Origin: Tamarix chinensis
Taxonomy: Eukaryota > Streptophyta > Magnoliopsida > Caryophyllales > Tamaricaceae
DNA: 64,000 nucleotides
Direction of reading: 5' to 3'
Assembly (NCBI GenBank): GCA_030549775.1
Contig: CM060177.1
Location: 69,496,638-69,560,637 of the forward strand
The notes beneath the pieces were generated by a model. The model did no database searches. It was not told where the DNA came from and was given only the letters and a program-made list of their open reading frames with translations. The position numbers were made by a program, and so were the translations under genes. Positions 60,297 through 64,000 of the stretch are shown here, piece by piece. Every line of letters starts with the position of its first letter. The first letter of the stretch is position 1.

Positions 60297-63200
60297 CTTG
60301 CTGTCACACCCCCAATTTACAAACCATAAAATTTCATTTTGAAGATAATGCGGAAGCGTTTGAACAGCAAAACCGGAAAATGTTACCAGCACATCAACTA
60401 TGAAAGAGATGTGATCATCAGCTAATCCATGTCTAATGCAAGGTAATATGAAACAATAAACAAAAAGGTGCATGCTCATAATATTAATGCAACAATACTA
60501 TGATAAGAAAGACGAGAACAAGACTATAAATAGGAAGAGTATGAGAGTTTATAAAATCCAAATATAGGAAATCTGAGCCAAGAGTTTAAATAATCGGAAG
60601 GACAAAATCTTCCCATCGTAGTGGGAAAAACACCTTTAGCTTGTTAGCCTAACTCTTAAGCATAAATATAAATCTTCAACCTCAAGCAATGGCCAGTTAT
60701 TGGCCCATGTCATCACCTTTAGCATATTCTTAATTGAAAATCTTACCCCTACAAATTGTTCTCTGCTCTCCAGACCAGAAGTTGGATCATCACAGTGACC
60801 ACACACGCGTAATATCAGTAAAGTGAAGTACTGATAAAACAAACTACCTAAAACATGGTAAGACTCATTCATCACATTGAAGTCACATAGTAGCATGGTG
60901 ATAAGCATACTAATATAAATTAATTTTCAGGCTCATGTTGGTAATACAACAAGGTATGATTGCATGGAAATTATGGAAGAATAGTGATATGGTAAATACA
61001 TGACAATCCACCCAATGAAATTATATTATAAGTCTTCCTTTAGTGATCACATAGATTTCTAGTTATTAAGATAGGTTGTTCGACCACACCCAGTTCTTCA
61101 CCATGAATAAAAGTCATGGCAGCAAATAAACATAATGGGATACCACACCCACCACACGAGGTTAAGATATATCGAAGGGCTTTTCTCCGGGTATACCAAA
61201 CCCACCACACATCGAGTGTACCTGCCACAAGGGCTAACACACCCATCACACGTGGTCGAAGTACATCAAGGGGGTTTGTACTGGGATACCTCATCCATTA
61301 CACTTTGAATGCTTCTGCTGCGAGCGCTAAAAAGGTAGGATACCACACCCGCCTAAGCAATAGACAATATGAAGTGCTAGGGTGCTTGTATTGGGATACC
61401 TCACCCACTTGAACTAGACACTGATGCTATGCCAACCTTCCACAGTATAATTCGATACCTCAAAGAGGTGTGCATATCCTCTACCGATTGCAACCCAGTA
61501 GAGAAGAAAATAGGTACTAAGTGAGAATATAAACTGTAGGTCGACCCGCCCACTAACTCCAGTCACCTACCCGAGAGTCAGAGAAAAAGGCTTGAACGAA
61601 ATTTTATTCTAATATTATTAATTATCAATTGATTTCACAAATCATAGGTTAACTCCATAAAGAACCACTTAGGTGTTTCCAAGTGATAACACTAAACACA
61701 TCAAAATGCATAAAAGCCAGCAATTGGGTGTTTAGAGATGACACCAAACTTAACCAATTTAAGTCCCAAATATCACCATTATGATTCTTATTAAATACAG
61801 AGCAAACATGGTTGAAATTATAATTTAAGTATTATAATTACATGGATGCATTAACCTAAAAGGCCCAAAAGAACAACAATTAACAAACGAACCAGGCGGC
61901 ATACAACCAGACCAGTTGATTAGTCCCTGAGACCAGTTGATTGGTCTAGTTGTACCAGACCTAGACTAAAAATAGCGGACTAGTCGGCTTGTTGGTCTCA
62001 TCAATCGATTGTTTATAAAAAACCAGTAGATGAGTTTGGTCCAACCAGTCGATGGGTCTAAATAAAGACCAAACCACTTTGGTCATGGGGCCACCAGTCG
62101 ATGGGTTTGGCAAATCGATTGTCTGTTAATAGAAACGAGTCAACTGGTTCATTGAACCAATTGACCGATCTCCCGACTAGTTGATTAAAATTTCCAAATC
62201 GTGCAACTATTCACACAATCGGTCGATGGGTTCAAAGAACCAATCAATTGGTCTGGGTAAAACAACACCCAGACTTGTGATACACACACCAAAATTTACT
62301 CAACTTTACCATATTAATCCTAATATGCTTCTATGTCATAAAACACATAAAGAGACATGTTGCACACATATAATCACATGGGTACATGGAGACATAGGCA
62401 TTTAAATGAAATCATGCTTACACAGCCAAATCATGCATAAAATCAGAAAACCAAACAATTCTTAAATTTCAGAAAGAAACTCTACCACATGTTTGAATTC
62501 TAGAATATAATTAGCTCATGTTCAACACAAAACACACCAAGAATATGGACCACAATAAGCAACAAAAACCTCATTCATATTAATGATAATATTGCCTTAC
62601 CTTGAAGCAATTTATCTAGCACAAAATTTCTACTTGATTGTTATCTAGCAGAACCAAGATTCATAAAAGAATCAAAAGTCAAAGAAAATCGAAGAAGAAG
62701 AAGAAGAAGAATTAAGTGCAACTCAACCTTTTCTGAGAAACACAGTTTCTAGTAAAATAAAGCTAGAATCTTCAACCTTTCTCAAACCTTAATCCATCCT
62801 TACTTAAGAGAAATAAAGGAGAACTAAAGCCAATATTAGAAGAAAAAAGAAGGGACAATACTTCGACTTAGGGAATAAGATAAAGGTAAGTCTCTGTTTT
62901 TTTTTCCCTCAACTGGGAAGAAAAGGGGAAAGAATGAAGAATGCTCAACACTTGGGAAATTTTCCACAAAGAAAAGGGAGAAGAGAGAGCAGAAACAACA
63001 TGTAAGAAATGAAAATGGATCAAGAATGGAGGGTATAAAGGTGAGGGCTGGTCAAAATCCAAAGGAAAGAGAGATAGATAAGACTAGTATGGTTGAGTGT
63101 GGGTCGATATGATGGGGTGATAGAGGTTTAGTGCAGTTAGAAAGAGACATGGAAAAAGGTTGGTGAGTTAGGGAATGGGTGCACGAAGTCAAATACGCAA

Positions 63201-63667
63201 CCTAGTTGCCCAAGGAGAGAGAGGAAGGTGAGGGAGAAGAGAGAAGGTGAGGTATGTCTCACAAAGTGCTTTGTGGGGAAATTTAATTAAATAAAATTAT
63301 AGAATGATTTAAATAATGTGAAAATAATCCCAAAGCACCAAAATATGCTCATTAGCACAAATTGCTTCTAATAAGAAGTTTTTATAAACATTAAAAATAG
63401 ATTCAACTCAAAATCAGAAAAGGATTGGAAATTGCTGGATAATTAATGGATCGGTTTGAGCAAACTAGTCGACTGGTTTGTTGAGAATAAAATTGTCAAT
63501 CTTTGAGCATACTAGTCGATCAGTTAAGTAAACTAGTCAATTGGTACACCTGAAATTCACATTTTTATTAGACTTTCATGCCCTTCCAAAACTAAAGCTA
63601 ATTTATTTTTTATCAATATAATTTTAAACACATTTCGAAGGATTTTAGAACAGGATATTACACTTGT
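60297..63667 (+). mobile_element. Solo LTR, 3.36-kb family, inserted in copia gag
   Basis: LTR 60,302-63,662 starts TGTCACACCCCC and ends 'ggatattaca'. Flanks CTTGC (60,297-60,301) and CTTGT (63,663-63,667) match at four of five. The copia gag reading frame is restored across the site. The interior has a tract of 'accacacccacca' units (61,138-61,430) and arrays of 'ccagtcgatgggt' words (61,895-62,250; 63,440-63,550). No internal domains. Homologous to the reverse copy at 42,878-46,202. Confidence 0.9.
61895..62250. repeat. Array of short 'accagtcgatgggtct' words
   Basis: About a dozen irregularly spaced copies on both strands of a roughly 14-bp word with the core (a/g)(c/t)cagt(c/t)gat(t/g)ggt. 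The same words occur at 63,440-63,550, 42,990-43,110 and 44,290-44,650. Confidence 0.75.
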
Positions 63668-63737
63668 TGACGCCATCCTTTTGCCATCTGAACATGAATT
63701 CAAGAAGTCCGAACACAACCAAGATTTGATACCAGTT
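63668..63737 (-). mobile_element. Copia leader, primer-binding site and gag start codon
   Basis: On the minus strand: TGGTATCAAATCT at 63,734-63,722 (initiator-Met-tRNA site) three bases from the LTR, a short leader, then ATG at 63,676-63,674 starting 'MAST', the usual start of copia gag. The frame is cut after 14 nt by the solo LTR. Confidence 0.85.
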
Positions 63738-64000
63738 TGTTGGGGATCGATCAATGTGAATACTTAAGTCCTTAATTGATCACATATAGGAATTGCAAGA
63801 TTTAATAGAAAAAACAATCATAGAAACAACTGAAAAAAGGAAAAAACAAATGATCTTTATTATGTGTGGAGAACACAATAATATAAGGAGCAATCAACAA
63901 TCTTTAGCACAATATCTATCAAGAACACAAGTTCTTGAAATTTCTAAATCTATCTCTCTCTAAACAATGAGAACAATAACTTTAGATAACCCAGCATGGA
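63738..64000 (-). mobile_element. Copia 5' LTR, cut by the window end
   Basis: On the plus strand it starts 'tgttggggatcg' directly after the primer-binding site, so this is the 3' terminus of the minus-strand LTR. It is homologous to 55,168-55,430. Confidence 0.85.

Larger units (their letters stand above)
51523..64000 (+). other. AAE17-like intron 7, start (more than 12.4 kb)
   Basis: Begins 'gtaatc'. No exon encoding the expected continuation of the AMP-binding motif is visible before the window end. 51,523-52,015 is host-like intron; the rest is transposon remnants listed separately. Confidence 0.7.

Overview
The window is nuclear DNA of a flowering plant, AT-rich and dominated by retrotransposon debris. 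The only host gene I can support encodes a peroxisomal-type acyl-activating enzyme of the AAE17/AAE18 family. Spliceosomal introns, chromovirus-like Ty3, Tork-like copia and L1-type LINE remnants, initiator-Met-tRNA primer-binding sites and abundant (AAT)n/(ATT)n/(AAC)n microsatellites all fit an angiosperm. I cannot name the species. There is no CRISPR, operon, rRNA or convincing tRNA gene.

Region 1 (1-23,392) contains no host gene. It is a nest of very large LTRs (about 4.7-5 kb each) of one family starting TGTAACACCCC. An old minus-strand copy (E) is split by LTR A (6,877-16,310, duplication GTATG) and LTR C (17,205-23,069, duplication ATTTT). LTR B (7,312-12,034) sits inside A, and a small copia-type LTR (19,976-20,813, duplication ATAAG) sits inside C. 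Positions 1-6,876 are older fragments in both orientations. No internal coding domains accompany these LTRs, so A, B and C are solo LTRs.

Region 2 (23,393-27,275) holds another solo LTR (24,488-25,760, duplication ACTAG), an AT-rich stretch and the presumed promoter of the host gene.

Region 3 (27,276 to beyond the right edge) is the acyl-activating enzyme gene on the plus strand. Seven exons (1,084 coding bases, 361 codons) can be placed with phase-consistent junctions, ending at the SSGTTG AMP-binding motif. The C-terminal half lies outside the window. Introns 1 (6.7 kb), 4 (14.5 kb) and 7 (more than 12.4 kb) are swollen by nested Ty3, copia and LINE remnants. Almost all coding-type elements lie antisense to the gene. 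They include a Ty3 element with gag joined to reverse transcriptase (29.9-33.6 kb), a Ty3 gag element with two nested solo LTRs (40.3-47.0 kb), a LINE split by a solo LTR (47.6-49.8 kb), a Ty3 gag-pol (52.0-55.0 kb), and a copia element (55.2 kb to the edge) whose gag was cut 14 nt after its start codon by a 3.36-kb solo LTR.

The most interesting structures are an inverted-repeat hairpin at the 5' end of the large LTRs that shows a compensatory base change between copies, different minisatellites in the middle of related LTR copies, and an inverted pair of 3.3-kb LTRs inside introns of the same gene.
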